A stretch of 5,423 nucleotides of DNA, from assembly GCA_017559045.1 (NCBI GenBank), contig JAFYTB010000156.1:1-5423 (forward strand). Reading direction: 5' to 3'. This DNA comes from Eggerthellaceae bacterium (GTDB lineage Bacteria; Actinomycetota; Coriobacteriia; Coriobacteriales; Eggerthellaceae). The first letter of the stretch is position 1; each line of letters begins with the position of its first letter. Of this stretch, positions 5,272 through 5,423 are shown piece by piece. The translations under genes were made by a program, and so were the position numbers. The notes below the pieces were generated by a model that did no database searches, was not told the origin of the DNA, and saw only the letters and a list, made by a program, of their open reading frames with translations.

Positions 5272-5423
5272 ACCCATCTATCACAAAAACAATATGACCC
5301 GAACCGAGGTTAGACGCCGTCCATCCCATGAAAGACGAGGGCCCCTTCGCAGCGAAACCGCTGAAAGCGGCGCGAAGCACGGCTCGTGTACACTGGGGTG
5401 CGCCAGCAACAACCAGGTACGCG
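5272..5423. other. Right-end region without a supported gene
   Basis: No convincing coding sequence is seen. A frame from an ATG at 5328 stays open to the window edge (32 codons, MKDEGPFAAK...), but the only purine-rich site, GAGG, is 17 bases or more upstream. Nested inverted repeats are present: CTTCGC (5345-5350) with GCGAAG (5372-5377), enclosing CCGCT (5358-5362) with AGCGG (5366-5370). A weak -10-like TACACT lies at 5389-5394. The stretch may be the promoter and 5' end of a gene or structured RNA that continues beyond the window. Confidence 0.4.

Noticed and set aside
5006..5297. Short frames over the end of the regulator and the palindrome
   Set aside because: They owe their openness to the palindrome and to antisense codon bias; no start signal or domain is visible.

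Overview
The window looks like chromosomal DNA from a moderately GC-rich, Gram-positive, actinobacterial-type organism. I favour the class Coriobacteriia (Collinsella-like). The basis is the membrane-anchored L,D-transpeptidase with a peptidoglycan-binding stalk, a one-piece tmRNA, AAGGAGG-type ribosome binding sites and the general style of the proteins. The taxonomic call is inference; no rRNA or other marker gene is present.

Layout, left to right. A bidirectional hairpin terminator (15-48) ends a minus-strand gene for a YkuD-family L,D-transpeptidase (52-1590), which has its own -10 element and a short leader. Upstream of it, also on the minus strand, lies a complete tmRNA gene, ssrA (1768-2131). 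It has its own terminator (1728-1757) and a strong promoter (2199-2226). Next comes a minus-strand two-gene unit: a flavin-dependent oxidoreductase of the phytoene desaturase/PYROXD2-like superfamily (2651-4231), followed 58 bases later by a 94-residue protein I do not recognise (2308-2592). A 12-bp perfect hairpin (2239-2272) separates this unit from the tmRNA promoter. Divergently, on the plus strand, is a TetR-type transcriptional regulator (4504-5178). The shared intergenic region contains a promoter for each direction and a 10-bp inverted repeat whose arms sit upstream of both promoters. This suggests that the regulator controls the oxidoreductase unit and itself. After the regulator there is a perfect 68-bp palindrome with no spacer (5204-5271), one arm of which carries a 14-bp tandem duplication. 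The last 150 bases contain no gene that I can support.

The left half is housekeeping: cell-wall 3-3 cross-linking and trans-translation rescue of stalled ribosomes. The right half is a small accessory-looking module of regulator, flavoprotein and small partner of unknown substrate. The points most worth a second look are the perfect palindrome, the regulator/flavoprotein/small-protein module with its candidate operators, the short ORF overlapping the regulator start, and the unusual tmRNA tag. I did not find evidence for a wholly new system.
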